Assembly (NCBI RefSeq): GCF_003363015.1 | Contig: NZ_QRAP01000007.1 | Coordinates: forward strand, 186,001 to 250,000 | Direction of reading: 5' to 3' | DNA from: Enterobacillus tribolii | GTDB taxonomy: Bacteria; Pseudomonadota; Gammaproteobacteria; Enterobacterales; Enterobacteriaceae | Length of the DNA stretch: 64,000 nucleotides | Shown: positions 41,602 to 53,785 of the stretch, in pieces | Numbering within the stretch: position 1 is the stretch's first letter | How the letters are laid out: every line of letters begins with the position of its first letter | Notes under the pieces: generated by a model | The model's database searches: none | What the model was told of the DNA's origin: nothing | What the model saw: the letters and a program-made list of their open reading frames with translations, nothing else | Translations under genes and position numbers: made by a program

Positions 41602-42060
41602 TTAATATGCAGCGTGTAAATCAGCGGTCATGCGTTTATGCAGCATCGGCTGGCTGGTGGTTTGCAGCAAGCGTTCAGAGCGCTGCTTTTCCGACAACCA
41701 GGAAATAACCTGGCGGCGCAGTTCATTCTGCTCCTGAATATCACCGGCGGAAATAGTAATAATCATTCTGATTTTATTGCCATCCGGTAAAACCACCGGT
41801 TTTTCGCACTTCAAAACGGCCGCTTCTCCTTGCTTGCTGATAACGCCGTGCTCCGGTTTGGCATAGACCACCAGGGTCGCTGTACCGGCGACAAACGCGC
41901 TGCTGTCCTGCTTCAGGGCATCAATGATGTGCAGCGGATAATGGGCGTTAACTTTATGTTCGTTGATCAGCGGCTGGCAGGCCATATGAATTGCATTGCG
42001 CCAGGTCAGGGGCTGATGACAGAATTGCCAGCGTTGATTGAGAAGGGCATTAATTGACAT
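41602..42060 (-). CDS. Orphan PTS EIIA (mannitol/fructose type)-like protein
   Basis: A 152-residue protein I do not match to a named gene. The segment from about residue 20 to 125 resembles type-2 EIIA domains: an N-terminal helix, then GTATLVVYAKPEHGVISKQGEAAVL, where His71 is at the place of the phosphorylated PHG/PHA histidine, then KPVVLPDGNKIRMIITISAGD and a closing helix with ISWLSEKQ. No EIIB, EIIC or regulator gene is beside it, so it may be a regulatory EIIA or borrow a partner encoded elsewhere. The 'His' motif reads PEHG rather than PHG, which lowers certainty. Codon use resembles neighbours; the upstream region is AT-rich. Confidence 0.55.
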   Translation of the reverse strand: MSINALLNQRWQFCHQPLTWRNAIHMACQPLINEHKVNAHYPLHIIDALKQDSSAFVAGTATLVVYAKPEHGVISKQGEAAVLKCEKPVVLPDGNKIRMIITISAGDIQEQNELRRQVISWLSEKQRSERLLQTTSQPMLHKRMTADLHAAY

Positions 42061-42483
42061 AAATATCTCCGGTAACAGTGCGCTTAATATATCCCTGATC
42101 CTTCCGGCTGCCGTATTTATTAATAGTTCGCAACCCGGATATATCGGATGTGGATCTTTCGTTTATCAGTTGACTTATCGCGTGCGGTGGCAAGCGCATG
42201 TCTCTTAATTACACCCGTAATAAAGACGTTTTCATTTAAGGTGTATGGGCAGTATATCGGGCTGAAATAGCATTGTCTTTCTTTAGAAGAACTTCTAATG
42301 ATCGACTAAATGCCATCACATTATTTAAACTCTGGCGGATAAACCAGAGAATGCGTTTGTTTTATCTCTGTAAACTGAAATTTAATTTTGAATGTTAATT
42401 ATGTTTATAGCGTGCATATAATGGCGCACAGTCTGACCATTTTATGAATAATTATTGAACGAAAGCGCAGGGAGGAGGGTGGG
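42061..42483. other. AT-rich spacer upstream of the EIIA-like gene (about 420 bp)
   Basis: Contains an inverted repeat TTAGAAG-AA-CTTCTAA at 42283-42298 (possible operator) and a small hairpin CTCTGG/CCAGAG at 42330-42349. No gene recognised. It should contain the promoter of the EIIA-like gene. Confidence 0.45.
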
Positions 42484-42517
42484 AAAACAAAAACGCCCCG
42501 CATTGCATACGGGGCGT
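42484..42517 (-). terminator. pflA terminator
   Basis: ACGCCCCG and CGGGGCGT pair around a nine-base loop, followed on the minus strand by TTTTGTTTT. Confidence 0.88.
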
Positions 42518-42527
42518 GGGGGAAACG

Positions 42528-43271
42528 TCAGTAAATGACTTTGTGACCGTAGCCTTCAAGGATGGATTTCACGTTTTCCATGATTTCATGCGTAGGCGGC
42601 TTCACGCCGTCCAGCTTGTACTCTTCACCCATGGCGATCCATTTGTGTTTGCCCAGCTCGTGATAGGGGAGGAGTTCGATTTTTTCGATATTGGTCATAT
42701 CTTTGGTGAACTCGCCCAGCAGACGCGCAGAGGCTTCGTCATCGGACCAACCGGGCACTACCACGTAACGTATCCAGGTTTTTTGGTTACGCTTGGCCAG
42801 ATAGCGGGCAAATTCCAGTGTACGGTGGTTGGAGACGCCGACCAGGTTCTGGTGAATGTCATCGTTCATCTGCTTGAGGTCAAGCATGACCAGATCGGTC
42901 ACATCCAGCAATTCATCAATAACCGGGTCATAGCGGCGTACGAAACCGTTGGTGTCCAGGCAGGTATGAATGCCTTCTTCGCGGCAGGCGCGAAACCAGT
43001 CCCGGACGAACTCCGCCTGCAAAATCGCTTCGCCGCCGGAGGCCGTCACCCCGCCGCCGGAGGCGTTCATGAAGTGACGGTAAGTGACGACGTCCTTCAT
43101 CAGCTCCTCAACGGTAATTTCTTTACCGCCATGCGTATCCCAGGTATCGCGGTTATGGCAATACAGACAGCGCATCAGGCAGCCCTGGAAGAAAGTGATA
43201 AACCGGATTCCGGGTCCGTCGACGGTTCCGCAGGATTCAAAAGAGTGGATGCGACCTATAACTGCTGACAT
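42528..43271 (-). CDS. pflA: Pyruvate formate-lyase activating enzyme
   Basis: A 247-residue radical SAM enzyme that abstracts hydrogen from a glycine of PflB to switch it on under anaerobiosis. The [4Fe-4S]/SAM motif is CLMRCLYC (C-x3-C-x2-C, about 31-38) in [22 protein letters not shown], with the GGE-type SGGEAILQ (about 77-84) for SAM. The rest matches E. coli PflA, one residue longer. It follows pflB after about 200 bases and a terminator, so it probably has some expression of its own as in E. coli. Confidence 0.97.
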   Translation of the reverse strand: MSAVIGRIHSFESCGTVDGPGIRFITFFQGCLMRCLYCHNRDTWDTHGGKEITVEELMKDVVTYRHFMNASGGGVTASGGEAILQAEFVRDWFRACREEGIHTCLDTNGFVRRYDPVIDELLDVTDLVMLDLKQMNDDIHQNLVGVSNHRTLEFARYLAKRNQKTWIRYVVVPGWSDDEASARLLGEFTKDMTNIEKIELLPYHELGKHKWIAMGEEYKLDGVKPPTHEIMENVKSILEGYGHKVIY

Positions 43272-43414
43272 TGCGTGGTTTTCTCCAAAATTGACCGGCT
43301 AAATCCGGTCGAAAGGGCAACTTGGGCGACTGATGCGGGCAGGTTGCTGGATAACTGTTTTGCCCGGCGGTCGCCTGAAGCGGGAAACGCCGGGCAAAGC
43401 AGTCATAAGTGTAA

Positions 43415-43445
43415 TAATAAAAAGGCTCCACCGGAGTGGAGCCTT
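43415..43445 (-). terminator. pflB terminator
   Basis: GGCTCCAC and GTGGAGCC pair around a four-base loop in the pflB-pflA spacer, followed on the minus strand by TTTTTATTATTA. Confidence 0.85.
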
Positions 43446-43475
43446 CATTTTAAGCCATTTTACGCTGGCAGGGAA

Positions 43476-45758
<2,283 letters not shown>

Positions 45759-45820
45759 TTAGCACCTACCTTCTAGTGTGGATTTCTTGTAAACCCGTTT
45801 CTGCGCCGAGGCGGCAAGCA

Positions 45821-46678
45821 TTAATGCTTATCGTCCGCGCGTAAATAAATCACCCAGTACGTCAAACCTACCAGCAGGCCTCCGCCGATGATGTTCCCGA
45901 TCGTCACGGGAATCAAATTATCGGTGATGAAATTGCCCACGGTTAAATGTGCAAACTGCTCAGGTGCCGCGCCCACGGCCTGCCAGAACTCCGGCGCAGC
46001 AAAATTTTTGATTACGATACCCAGCGGAATCATGAACATGTTTGCGATACTGTGCTCAAAACCGCTGGCGACGAACATGGCTACCGGCAAAATCATGGCG
46101 AACATTTTGTCCAGCAGGCTGCGTCCGGAATAGCTCATCCAGACGGCCAGGCATACCATCAGGTTCGCCAGAATACCCAGGCAAACCGCCTCAATGAACG
46201 TATGATGCATTTTATGATCGGCGGTTTGTAAAACGTTCAGACCCCAACCGCCGTTGGCGGCCATATGCTCCCCGGACAGCCAAATCAGGGCGACGAACAA
46301 CAGCGCGCCGATCAGGTTACCGACATAAACGTTCAGCCAGTTTTTGCCTAATTGGCCCCAGGTGATACGTCCGCTGGCTTTGGCGACCACGATCAGTACG
46401 GTTGAAGTAAACAGATCGGCGCCGCATACCACAACCAGCATCAGGCCAAGGGAAAAGCAGATACCACCGACAAGCTTGGCAAGGCCGAAAGGAATGGTGG
46501 CCGTGCCCGTCGTGGACGTAATATAGAAGACGAAGGCTATCGAAATGAAAACACCGGCGGTAATCGCCAGATAAAATGTTTTCAGCGGATGCTTGGTAGC
46601 TTTATAAACACCCGCATCTTCGGCCACTTTGGCCATAGCTGCTGGTAATAATAAATCAAAGGGGTTGTCAGCTTTCAC
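45821..46678 (-). CDS. focA: Formate channel FocA
   Basis: A 285-residue pentameric formate/nitrite channel with six membrane helices. Family signatures: NPFDLLLPAAMAKVAEDAGVYKATKHPLKTFYLAITAGVFISIAF at the N-terminus, LVVVCGADLFTSTVLI, NWLNVYVGNLIGAL and FEHSIANMFMIPLGI (containing the pore histidine), and NIIGGGLLVGLTYW at the end. It exports formate made by PflB and takes it back up at low pH. First gene of focA-pflB; an FNR-type promoter lies directly upstream. Confidence 0.97.
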   Translation of the reverse strand: MKADNPFDLLLPAAMAKVAEDAGVYKATKHPLKTFYLAITAGVFISIAFVFYITSTTGTATIPFGLAKLVGGICFSLGLMLVVVCGADLFTSTVLIVVAKASGRITWGQLGKNWLNVYVGNLIGALLFVALIWLSGEHMAANGGWGLNVLQTADHKMHHTFIEAVCLGILANLMVCLAVWMSYSGRSLLDKMFAMILPVAMFVASGFEHSIANMFMIPLGIVIKNFAAPEFWQAVGAAPEQFAHLTVGNFITDNLIPVTIGNIIGGGLLVGLTYWVIYLRADDKH

Positions 46679-47040
46679 ACTAACTCTCTCTTAAGTTTAA
46701 TCAGCGGGAAGATACTAGCAAAGCAGTATACTGCAAAAATTGATATGGATCATGGAGCACCAATCCTGCATTGACAAAAAAGCCCTAAAAACAGTGGGTT
46801 AAAATGCAAAGTCTTTGATTTAAATCGGAAAAAAATTTTTTAAAATTTACAAAATGAGTTGAAATCAGGGGTTGGAAAAAGTGTTGCAAGGTTAATTAAG
46901 ATGCTTTTTTGATATCGATTTGATCGAGATGTTTTTGTTGTGAAATATAAAAGCAACTCAAGTTTAACAAATAAAGAAATAATTATCTTTACTCTGAAAA
47001 ATTAATTCTACTCGCACAAAAAAACCTATAGCCGGTGAAA
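46679..47040. other. focA upstream region (AT-rich, about 360 bp)
   Basis: Carries the anaerobic promoter of focA-pflB at its lower end and an AT-rich stretch above it up to the ycaO terminator. Besides the good FNR site there is a TTGAT-ATCG-ATTTG element near 46910 with only one good half. No gene recognised. Confidence 0.55.
46705..46753 (-). promoter_or_regulatory. FNR-dependent promoter of focA-pflB
   Basis: TTGAT-ATGG-ATCAT at 46740-46753 differs from the FNR consensus at one base. On the minus strand a -10 TAGTAT (complement of 46712-46717) predicts a start near 46705, which puts the FNR centre (46746.5) at -41.5, the class II activation position. E. coli focA-pfl is FNR-activated. 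Confidence 0.72.
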
Positions 47041-47065
47041 GCCGGAAGGCATGCCGCCCTCCGGC
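47041..47065 (-). terminator. ycaO terminator
   Basis: GCCGGAAGGC and GCCCTCCGGC pair with one mismatch around a five-base loop just after ycaO; the minus strand continues TTTCACC and, further on, seven T. Confidence 0.6.
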
Positions 47066-47074
47066 AATTGCGGC

Positions 47075-48832
47075 TTATTGCTGATGATTGCGCTTGGCGC
47101 GCTGCAGCTTCTCATAAGCGGTTAGCAGTGCCTGATGGGCCGGCAGGGCGCCCAACGCATCATCCACGGCCGGCAGGCCGTAGAAACGGCGTTCGCCGCG
47201 CAGCACGGCCTGTGCGGTCGCCAGCGTTTCGGCGCCGTACATACGTGAAAAGGCCGTGGCGTATTGTGCGGCTTCTCTGCCTTCCTCCTGCGAGAGCAAC
47301 AATAAGGTATGCAGGCAGCGGTAAAAATTGGCCCGTTCCGGCGTAAAGACCGAAGCATTGAACTCTTGCGTCCACTCCGTCCAGATCAGCGCCTGCTCGA
47401 GATCGCTGCCGGCCAGCGCCAGCATGGCTTTAAGCTCGCCCACGCGCAGGGTATACCAGCCGTTGTCTTTGCCGGAAGCAATGCCGAGCAGCTCGCGCAC
47501 CCGGGTGAAATCATCCAGCCCTTCATCGTCCAGCGTTTGGATCAGCGCCAGATAACGCCGGCGCGGCCATTCGCTTTGCGGAAGTTGCAGCAGGGTGGTG
47601 CGCAGGTGCGCGCCCATGTTGTTGTTCGCCAGCAGCAGATCTTCCGCCGGGTAAATGTCTGACATGCCGGGCGCCAGGATGCGGCAGGCGTAGACACCCA
47701 GATGTTCATAGTCGGCGATATAAACTTCCTGGCCGGCGTCCCGGAAGATATCCATTAATGTGGCGAACTCTTCTTCCGTCGAACCGCTGAAAGACCAGTC
47801 GGCAAACGGATAATCGGCGTCTTTCTTAAACAAATCCCAGGAAATCAGGCCGCTGGAATCGATAAAATGCGTTTCCAGGTTGGCGTGTTCGGCGACCTCT
47901 TCATCATCAAAGGTCGGTGCTGTAAAGACGTCCAGATCTTTCAGGCTGCGCCCCTGCAGCAGCTCGGTGACGGTACGCTCCAGCGCGACGCCGAAATCGG
48001 GGTGGGCGCCGAATGACGCGAAGCAGGTGCCGTTGGCCGGGTTAAACAACACCACGCAGATGACCGGATACTGGCCGCCCAGCGAGGCGTCATAGGCGAA
48101 AATCGGAAATCCTTCCTGCTCCAGCTTCGCAATGGCTTCCACCACGCCGGGATAGCGCGCCAGAACGTCCGGCGGAATCTCCGGCAGGCTGATGGACTGC
48201 GCGATGATGTGGTTTTTTACGTAGCGCTCGAAAATCTCCGACAGCCCCTGCACGCGGGCTTCCGTGCAGGTGTTACCCGCCGACATGCCGTTGGAAACGT
48301 ACAGATTGCCGATGATGTTCACCGGAATATAGACCGTTTTCCCATCCGACTGACGGGTAAAAGGCAGGGCGCAAATGCCGCGCTCGCTGTTGCCGGACTG
48401 GAGATCGACCAGATCGCTGCCGCTTAATTCATCTTCCGGATTGTAAAACTCAAGCAACGCCTCATCCAGAATACCTTCCGGCAGGGTGTTGTCCTGCGGG
48501 ATCGGGAACCATCTTTCATTCGGATAGTGAACGAAATCGCCGTTCGCGATTTGGCTGCCGAGATAGAAATCGGCAAAGAAGTAGTTGGTGGACAGGCGCT
48601 CGAAGTATTCGCCGAGCGCAGAGGCCAGCGCGGCCTTTTTACTGGCGCCTTTTCCGTTGGTAAAGCAAAGCGGGCAGTCCCGGTCGCGGATATGGACGGA
48701 CCAGACATGGGGAACCGGGTTGAGCCATGAAGCTTCTTCGATATTGAAGCCCAGGTCGGCGAGCTTCTGCTGAAAACGGGCGATGGAATCTTCCAGGGCG
48801 GCGTCTTTACCGGGGATAAATGTTTGTGTCAT
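47075..48832 (-). CDS. ycaO: YcaO, accessory factor for ribosomal protein S12 methylthiolation
   Basis: A 585-residue protein with an ATP-grasp-like YcaO domain (about 60-390) and a C-terminal helical TPR-like domain. Conserved elements: GKGASKKAALASALGEYFERLSTNYFFADF, GMSAGNTCTEARVQGLSEIFERYVKNHII (ATP/Mg binding Glu residues), and DASLGGQYPVICVVLFNP. E. coli YcaO (same length class) assists RimO in beta-methylthiolation of Asp88 in S12; it is not a peptide cyclodehydratase. No TfuA, dehydrogenase or precursor peptide gene is nearby, so the housekeeping role is preferred. Position upstream of focA agrees with E. coli. Confidence 0.95.
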   Translation of the reverse strand: MTQTFIPGKDAALEDSIARFQQKLADLGFNIEEASWLNPVPHVWSVHIRDRDCPLCFTNGKGASKKAALASALGEYFERLSTNYFFADFYLGSQIANGDFVHYPNERWFPIPQDNTLPEGILDEALLEFYNPEDELSGSDLVDLQSGNSERGICALPFTRQSDGKTVYIPVNIIGNLYVSNGMSAGNTCTEARVQGLSEIFERYVKNHIIAQSISLPEIPPDVLARYPGVVEAIAKLEQEGFPIFAYDASLGGQYPVICVVLFNPANGTCFASFGAHPDFGVALERTVTELLQGRSLKDLDVFTAPTFDDEEVAEHANLETHFIDSSGLISWDLFKKDADYPFADWSFSGSTEEEFATLMDIFRDAGQEVYIADYEHLGVYACRILAPGMSDIYPAEDLLLANNNMGAHLRTTLLQLPQSEWPRRRYLALIQTLDDEGLDDFTRVRELLGIASGKDNGWYTLRVGELKAMLALAGSDLEQALIWTEWTQEFNASVFTPERANFYRCLHTLLLLSQEEGREAAQYATAFSRMYGAETLATAQAVLRGERRFYGLPAVDDALGALPAHQALLTAYEKLQRAKRNHQQ

Positions 48833-48905
48833 GTCAGGCCAATGTTAATGAATAAAACAAGCATTCTACGTCCTTTTCCAAAAATGCTCTACGAATTCAC
48901 TAACT

Positions 48906-48946
48906 TTGTTGAATGTCACAGTAATTGTATGGATATGGGTGATAAT
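48906..48946 (+). promoter_or_regulatory. ansB promoter with FNR/CRP-type site
   Basis: A -10 GATAAT at 48941-48946 predicts a start near 48953. TTGTT-GAAT-GTCAC at 48906-48919, centred at about -41, matches FNR at 7 of 10 positions and shares the TCACA half of a CRP site (48916-48920). E. coli ansB is activated by FNR and CRP. Confidence 0.45.
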
Positions 48947-48975
48947 TCAGCGAGTTATCCTACAGGAGAGATCTG

Positions 48976-50022
48976 ATGAAGTTAGTAAAAGTAAGCTTGT
49001 TGGCACTCTTGGTTTCAGGCTTCAGCGGCGCAGCCCTGGCGTTACCCAACGTGACGATTCTGGCAACGGGCGGAACCATCGCCGGCGGCGGCGATTCTGC
49101 AACGAAGTCCAGTTATAAGGCGGGTAAGGTTGGTGTTGAAACGCTGGTCGATGCAGTACCGCAACTGAAAGATATTGCCAACATCAAAGGCGAGCAGGTA
49201 GTCAGCATCGGTTCACAAGATATGAACGATGAGGTTTGGTTGAAGCTGGCGAAGAAAATCAACGCCGACTGCAACAAAACCGACGGTTTCGTGATTACCC
49301 ATGGTACGGATACCATGGAAGAAACCGCATATTTTCTTGATTTAACCGTGAAGTGCGAAAAGCCGGTGGTCATGGTCGGCGCGATGCGTCCTTCAACGGC
49401 AATGAGTGCAGACGGCCCCTTCAACCTGTATAACGCGGTGGTCGCCGCCGCCGATCCGGCCTCCGCGCGCCGCGGCGTGCTGGTGGTGATGAACGACACC
49501 GTACTGGATGCGCGCGATGTGACGAAAACCAACACCACCGGCGTGCAGACGTTCCAGTCGCCGAATTACGGGGCGCTGGGATACGTTCACAACAGTAAAA
49601 TCGATTACCAGAGAAGACCGGGACGTCGTCACACTTCGGAAACGCCGTTTAACGTCAACAATCTGAATGCGCTGCCGAAGGTGGGTATCGTCTATAACTA
49701 TGCCAACGCCTCCGAACTGCCGGCTAAAGCTCTGATTGATGCAGGTTATCAGGGCATCGTCAGCGCCGGGGTGGGTAACGGCAACCTGTATCACAGCGTG
49801 TTCGATACGCTGGCCAACGCCGCGAAAAAAGGCGTGGTTGTCGTGCGTTCTTCCCGTGTTCCGACAGGGTCGACCACACAAGATGCGGAAGTGGATGACG
49901 TCAAATACGGATTCGTGGCCTCCGGCACGCTGAATCCGCAAAAGGCGCGCGTTCTGTTGCAGTTGGCGCTGACCCAGACCGACGATCCGCAAAAGATTCA
50001 GCAGATATTTAATATGTACTGA
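48976..50022 (+). CDS. ansB: Periplasmic L-asparaginase II
   Basis: A 348-residue type II asparaginase hydrolysing asparagine to aspartate and ammonia. A signal peptide (about 1-22, ending FSGAALA) directs it to the periplasm. Active-site elements are LATGGTIAGGGDS (nucleophile Thr), VITHGTDTMEETAYFLDL (Thr-Asp pair) and MVGAMRPSTAMSADGP with its lysine-bearing neighbour region. The sequence follows E. coli AnsB closely at identical length. In E. coli ansB maps far from serC, so its position here is a rearrangement or insertion. Confidence 0.97.
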   Translation: MKLVKVSLLALLVSGFSGAALALPNVTILATGGTIAGGGDSATKSSYKAGKVGVETLVDAVPQLKDIANIKGEQVVSIGSQDMNDEVWLKLAKKINADCNKTDGFVITHGTDTMEETAYFLDLTVKCEKPVVMVGAMRPSTAMSADGPFNLYNAVVAAADPASARRGVLVVMNDTVLDARDVTKTNTTGVQTFQSPNYGALGYVHNSKIDYQRRPGRRHTSETPFNVNNLNALPKVGIVYNYANASELPAKALIDAGYQGIVSAGVGNGNLYHSVFDTLANAAKKGVVVVRSSRVPTGSTTQDAEVDDVKYGFVASGTLNPQKARVLLQLALTQTDDPQKIQQIFNMY

Positions 50023-50054
50023 GTTGCTGCGGGCTGACGCCCGTACACGCTCCG

Positions 50055-50085
50055 CGCCCGTACCTTAACCGGTGCGGGCGTTTTT
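50055..50085 (+). terminator. ansB terminator
   Basis: CGCCCGTACC and GGTGCGGGCG pair (one G-T) around TTAACC-type loop and run into TTTTT. Confidence 0.88.
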
Positions 50086-50315
50086 ATCTCCGTAACAAAA
50101 ATTAAACATGGGTTGGCGGAGGATATGCAGAAGAAAATGGTGCACAGGGAAAAGAGTGAAGGAGAAAGTACAGCATAAGCCGGACATGCCGGCATGCTTG
50201 CCTGATCGCTTTTGTCCGGAAGAAACGGGATAACCGTTGCAGTGAACGTGCGCGGGTGATAAAACCAAACGATTACGCGAATTTTTGGTACTTAATTACA
50301 AAGCGGTGAGGGGAA

Positions 50316-51404
50316 ATGACACAGGTTTATAATTTCAGCGCCGGCCCGGCGATGTTGCCGACGGAAGTCTTGCGTCGCGCAGAGCAGGAATTGTGCAATT
50401 GGCATGGTCTGGGTACATCGGTGATGGAAATCAGCCATCGCAGCAAGGAGTTCATGCAGGTGGCGGCTGAAGCTGAGCAGGATCTGCGTGACTTGCTGAA
50501 GGTGCCGGATAATTACAAAGTTTTGTTTTGCCACGGCGGCGCGCGCGCCCAGTTTGCGGCAGTTCCCCTCAACCTGTTGGGCAACAGCCAGAGTGCGGAT
50601 TATATGGACGGCGGTTATTGGGCGCACTGTGCGGTCAAAGAGGCGCTAAAATATTGCACGCCGGTGGTATGTGATATCACAACCCGCAACGCCGATGGCG
50701 AGCAGGCGATCAAGCCGATGCGCGAGTGGACGTTAACCGATGATTCGGCATTTCTGCACTTCTGCCCGAATGAGACGATTGACGGTATTGCGATTGATGA
50801 GCAACCGGACTTCGGCGACAAGGTCGTTGTGGCCGATTTCTCCTCCACCATCCTTTCCCGTCCGCTGGATGTTAGCCGCTACGGTCTGATCTACGCCGGT
50901 GCGCAGAAGAATATCGGCCCTGCGGGTATTACCGTAGTGATTGTGCGTGAAGACCTGTTAGGTAAAGCGCGTAAAGAGCTGCCGTCTATTCTGGACTACA
51001 AGGTTCTGGCGGAAAATGATTCCATGTTTAATACGCCGCCAACATTTGCCTGGTACCTGTCAGGTATGGTATTTAAATGGCTTAAAGAACAAGGTGGCCT
51101 GACGGAAATGCAGAAGCGCAACCAGGCCAAAGCTGAATTATTGTATAGCGCTGTCGATGGCAGCGATTTCTATAGCAATAGCGTCGCTAAAACTAACCGT
51201 TCATGGATGAACGTTCCCTTCCAGTTGGCCGATCCCAAATTGGATCCGTTGTTTCTTGAGGAAGCGAAAGCCGCCGGATTGCATGCCCTGAAAGGGCACC
51301 GGGTGGTAGGGGGAATGCGGGCGTCCATTTATAACGCTATGCCGATTGAAGGCGTGAAGGCATTAACAGATTTTATGGCCGGGTTTGAACGCCGCCACGG
51401 TTAA
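50316..51404 (+). CDS. serC: Phosphoserine aminotransferase
   Basis: A 362-residue PLP enzyme for serine and pyridoxine synthesis (3-phosphohydroxypyruvate to phosphoserine). N-terminus [23 protein letters not shown] lysine K198 in [12 protein letters not shown], and C-terminal [17 protein letters not shown] that binds phosphate. Same length as E. coli SerC. A strong terminator follows, but the serC-aroA order suggests read-through co-transcription as known in enterobacteria. Start preceded by GAGGGGAA. Confidence 0.98.
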   Translation: MTQVYNFSAGPAMLPTEVLRRAEQELCNWHGLGTSVMEISHRSKEFMQVAAEAEQDLRDLLKVPDNYKVLFCHGGARAQFAAVPLNLLGNSQSADYMDGGYWAHCAVKEALKYCTPVVCDITTRNADGEQAIKPMREWTLTDDSAFLHFCPNETIDGIAIDEQPDFGDKVVVADFSSTILSRPLDVSRYGLIYAGAQKNIGPAGITVVIVREDLLGKARKELPSILDYKVLAENDSMFNTPPTFAWYLSGMVFKWLKEQGGLTEMQKRNQAKAELLYSAVDGSDFYSNSVAKTNRSWMNVPFQLADPKLDPLFLEEAKAAGLHALKGHRVVGGMRASIYNAMPIEGVKALTDFMAGFERRHG

Positions 51405-51429
51405 GCGTAAAGTACGAAAAACACCCTGA

Positions 51430-51453
51430 AACCCCGGCATGCCGGGGTTTTTT
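51430..51453 (+). terminator. serC-aroA terminator/attenuator
   Basis: AACCCCGGCA and TGCCGGGGTT pair perfectly and continue into TTTT (51450-51453); it lies between serC and aroA and would limit aroA read-through. Confidence 0.88.
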
Positions 51454-51579
51454 GTCGCCGATATTTTTTCAGCGGCAGCTTTTGGGGTGACAGCGTGACA
51501 AGAAATATGTACAACAGTGTCATCTTTTATTTGCAGGGCGAATACGCTGCTGCCGTTGAGTTTAGCCGGAGAACACATC

Positions 51580-52866
51580 ATGCAGGATTCCCTGACATTA
51601 TCACCGATAGCCAAATTTTCAGGGGAGATCAATCTGCCCGGTTCTAAAAGCGTTTCCAACCGCGCGTTGCTGCTGGCGGCGCTGGCCCGGGGAACGACCC
51701 GGCTGCACAACCTGCTGGACAGCGACGACGTCCGCCATATGCTCAATGCGCTGAAGGCGTTGGGCGTGCACTACCAGCTTTCCGACGATCGTACCCGCTG
51801 TGAAATTACCGGTGTCGGCGGCCCATTGCAGGCGAAAAGCGCGCTGGAGCTCTTTCTGGGCAACGCGGGGACGGCGATGCGTCCGCTGGCGGCCGCGTTG
51901 TGCCTGGGGCAGGGGAACGTCATTCTGACCGGCGAACCACGCATGAAAGAGCGCCCGATCGGCCATTTGGTTGACGCGCTGCGTCAGGGCGGGGCGCAGA
52001 TTGACTATCTGGAGCAGGAAAACTATCCGCCGCTGCGCCTGCGCGGCGGTTTTCACGGTGGTGATATTTCCGTGGACGGCAGCGTTTCCAGCCAGTTCCT
52101 TACCGCATTACTGATGACGGCGCCGCTGGCCGGGCAGGATACGACGATTACGATCAAAGGCGATCTGGTATCGAAGCCCTATATCGATATTACGCTGGCG
52201 CTGATGAAAAACTTCGGCGCGCGCGCAACGCATGAAAATTACCAACGGTTCCATATTCCCGGCAATCAGCAGTATGTCGCGCCGCAGGATTATCTGGTGG
52301 AGGGCGATGCTTCGTCTGCTTCTTATTTCCTGGCGGCGGCGGCTATTCGCGGCGGCTGCGTGCGGGTGGGCGGCATCGGCAGGAACAGCGTACAGGGTGA
52401 TATCCGCTTTGCCGACGTACTGGAAAAAATGGGAGCGGAAATTCGCTGGGGAGACGACTACATCGAGTGCTGCCGCGGTTCGCTGCACGGTGTGGATATG
52501 GATATGAACCATATTCCCGACGCCGCGATGACCATCGCCACTACGGCGCTGTTTGCCGAAGGCCCCACGACGATTCGCAATATTTATAACTGGCGGGTAA
52601 AAGAAACGGACCGCCTGAGCGCCATGGCGACGGAGCTGCGTAAAGTCGGGGCGGACGTGGAGGAAGGTGAGGACTACATCCGGATAACGCCGCCGCAGCA
52701 ACTGAAGGCCGCCGAGATCGGCACCTACAACGATCATCGCATGGCGATGTGTTTTTCGCTGGTGGCGCTGTCAGACACGCCGGTGACTATTCTCGATCCG
52801 GGGTGTACGGCGAAGACATTCCCTGATTATTTCCGCCAGTTCGCCCGGCTGAGCCATTCATCCTAA
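51580..52866 (+). CDS. aroA: 3-phosphoshikimate 1-carboxyvinyltransferase (EPSP synthase)
   Basis: A 428-residue shikimate-pathway enzyme joining PEP and shikimate-3-phosphate. Signatures: [17 protein letters not shown] (substrate-binding Lys), [18 protein letters not shown] (the glyphosate/PEP loop, here the sensitive class I form with Gly-Asn-Ala-Gly-Thr-Ala-Met-Arg-Pro), [18 protein letters not shown] and [20 protein letters not shown]. Start [12 protein letters not shown] at 51580 matches the E. coli N-terminus; the open frame upstream lacks conservation. Downstream partner of serC. Confidence 0.98.
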   Translation: MQDSLTLSPIAKFSGEINLPGSKSVSNRALLLAALARGTTRLHNLLDSDDVRHMLNALKALGVHYQLSDDRTRCEITGVGGPLQAKSALELFLGNAGTAMRPLAAALCLGQGNVILTGEPRMKERPIGHLVDALRQGGAQIDYLEQENYPPLRLRGGFHGGDISVDGSVSSQFLTALLMTAPLAGQDTTITIKGDLVSKPYIDITLALMKNFGARATHENYQRFHIPGNQQYVAPQDYLVEGDASSASYFLAAAAIRGGCVRVGGIGRNSVQGDIRFADVLEKMGAEIRWGDDYIECCRGSLHGVDMDMNHIPDAAMTIATTALFAEGPTTIRNIYNWRVKETDRLSAMATELRKVGADVEEGEDYIRITPPQQLKAAEIGTYNDHRMAMCFSLVALSDTPVTILDPGCTAKTFPDYFRQFARLSHSS

Positions 52867-53033
52867 TCTGAAAAAGCGGCCCCGTGGGGCGGCGCTTGCC
52901 GCCCTGCTGATTGCCCGTTTGCGCAGCTCGGCCTGCATGCGCAGTCGCAAAGTGCAAAAAATTACCTACAGTAAATTGGTAGTTTTTCCGGCAACTGAAC
53001 CGGCTGAGGGTAACAGATTGATGGCGGTAAGCG

Positions 53034-53039
53034 TATAAT
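53034..53039 (+). promoter_or_regulatory. Probable cmk -10 box
   Basis: A perfect TATAAT about 60 bp before cmk in GGTAAGCGTATAATGCGC; the -35 is weak (TAACAG at 17-bp spacing). Confidence 0.5.
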
Positions 53040-53098
53040 GCGCGCCGCTATGCCTGCCCCGGCAGGCGGACCGTTTTCCCTAACGCAAGGAGACATGA

Positions 53099-53785
53099 AT
53101 GACGGCAATAGTTCCCGTGATCACCGTTGATGGGCCGAGCGGCGCCGGTAAAGGGACATTGTGCAAAGCGCTTGCTGAAACGCTGGGATGGCATTTGCTG
53201 GATTCCGGCGCCATTTACCGGGTGCTGGCGCTGGCAGCCCTGCATCATCAGGTTGATATTTCATCGGAAGAAGCCCTGGTTCCTCTGGCTGCGCACCTTG
53301 ACGTACGTTTTGTGGCGCAAAGCGGGCAACTGCAGGTCATCCTGGAAGGCGAAGACGTCAGTAACGAAATCCGTACGGAAACCGTGGGCAACACGGCATC
53401 GCAGGCGGCGGCGTTCCCCCGTGTCAGAGAGGCGCTGCTGCGCCGTCAGCGCGCATTTCGCGAAGCGCCGGGCCTGATTGCCGACGGACGCGACATGGGT
53501 ACCGTGGTATTTCCGGATGCGCCGGTAAAGATTTTTCTTGATGCCAGCGCGGAAGAACGTACGCATCGCCGTATGCATCAGTTGCAGGAAAAAGGCTTTA
53601 GTGTTAATTTTGACCGCCTTTTGGCCGAGATCCAGGAGCGGGACTACCGCGACCGTAACCGTGCCGTGGCGCCATTAGTGCCGGCGCAGGACGCGTTGCT
53701 GCTGGATTCGACCCGGATGTCCATTGAACAGGTCATCGACCGTGCGCTGGGCTATGTCCGGGAGAAATTGTCACTTCCTGAATGA
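53099..53785 (+). CDS. cmk: Cytidylate kinase
   Basis: A 228-residue nucleoside monophosphate kinase phosphorylating CMP and dCMP. P-loop [16 protein letters not shown] (about 12-27), then [42 protein letters not shown] and [13 protein letters not shown] in the lid. One residue longer than E. coli Cmk. It lies between aroA and rpsA as in E. coli, and part of rpsA transcription is expected to come through it. Start preceded by AAGGAG. Confidence 0.98.
   Translation: MTAIVPVITVDGPSGAGKGTLCKALAETLGWHLLDSGAIYRVLALAALHHQVDISSEEALVPLAAHLDVRFVAQSGQLQVILEGEDVSNEIRTETVGNTASQAAAFPRVREALLRRQRAFREAPGLIADGRDMGTVVFPDAPVKIFLDASAEERTHRRMHQLQEKGFSVNFDRLLAEIQERDYRDRNRAVAPLVPAQDALLLDSTRMSIEQVIDRALGYVREKLSLPE

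Noticed and set aside
47075-48832. YcaO as a peptide-modifying (TOMM) enzyme with a hidden precursor
   Set aside because: No partner or precursor gene nearby, and the protein matches the housekeeping E. coli YcaO along its length.
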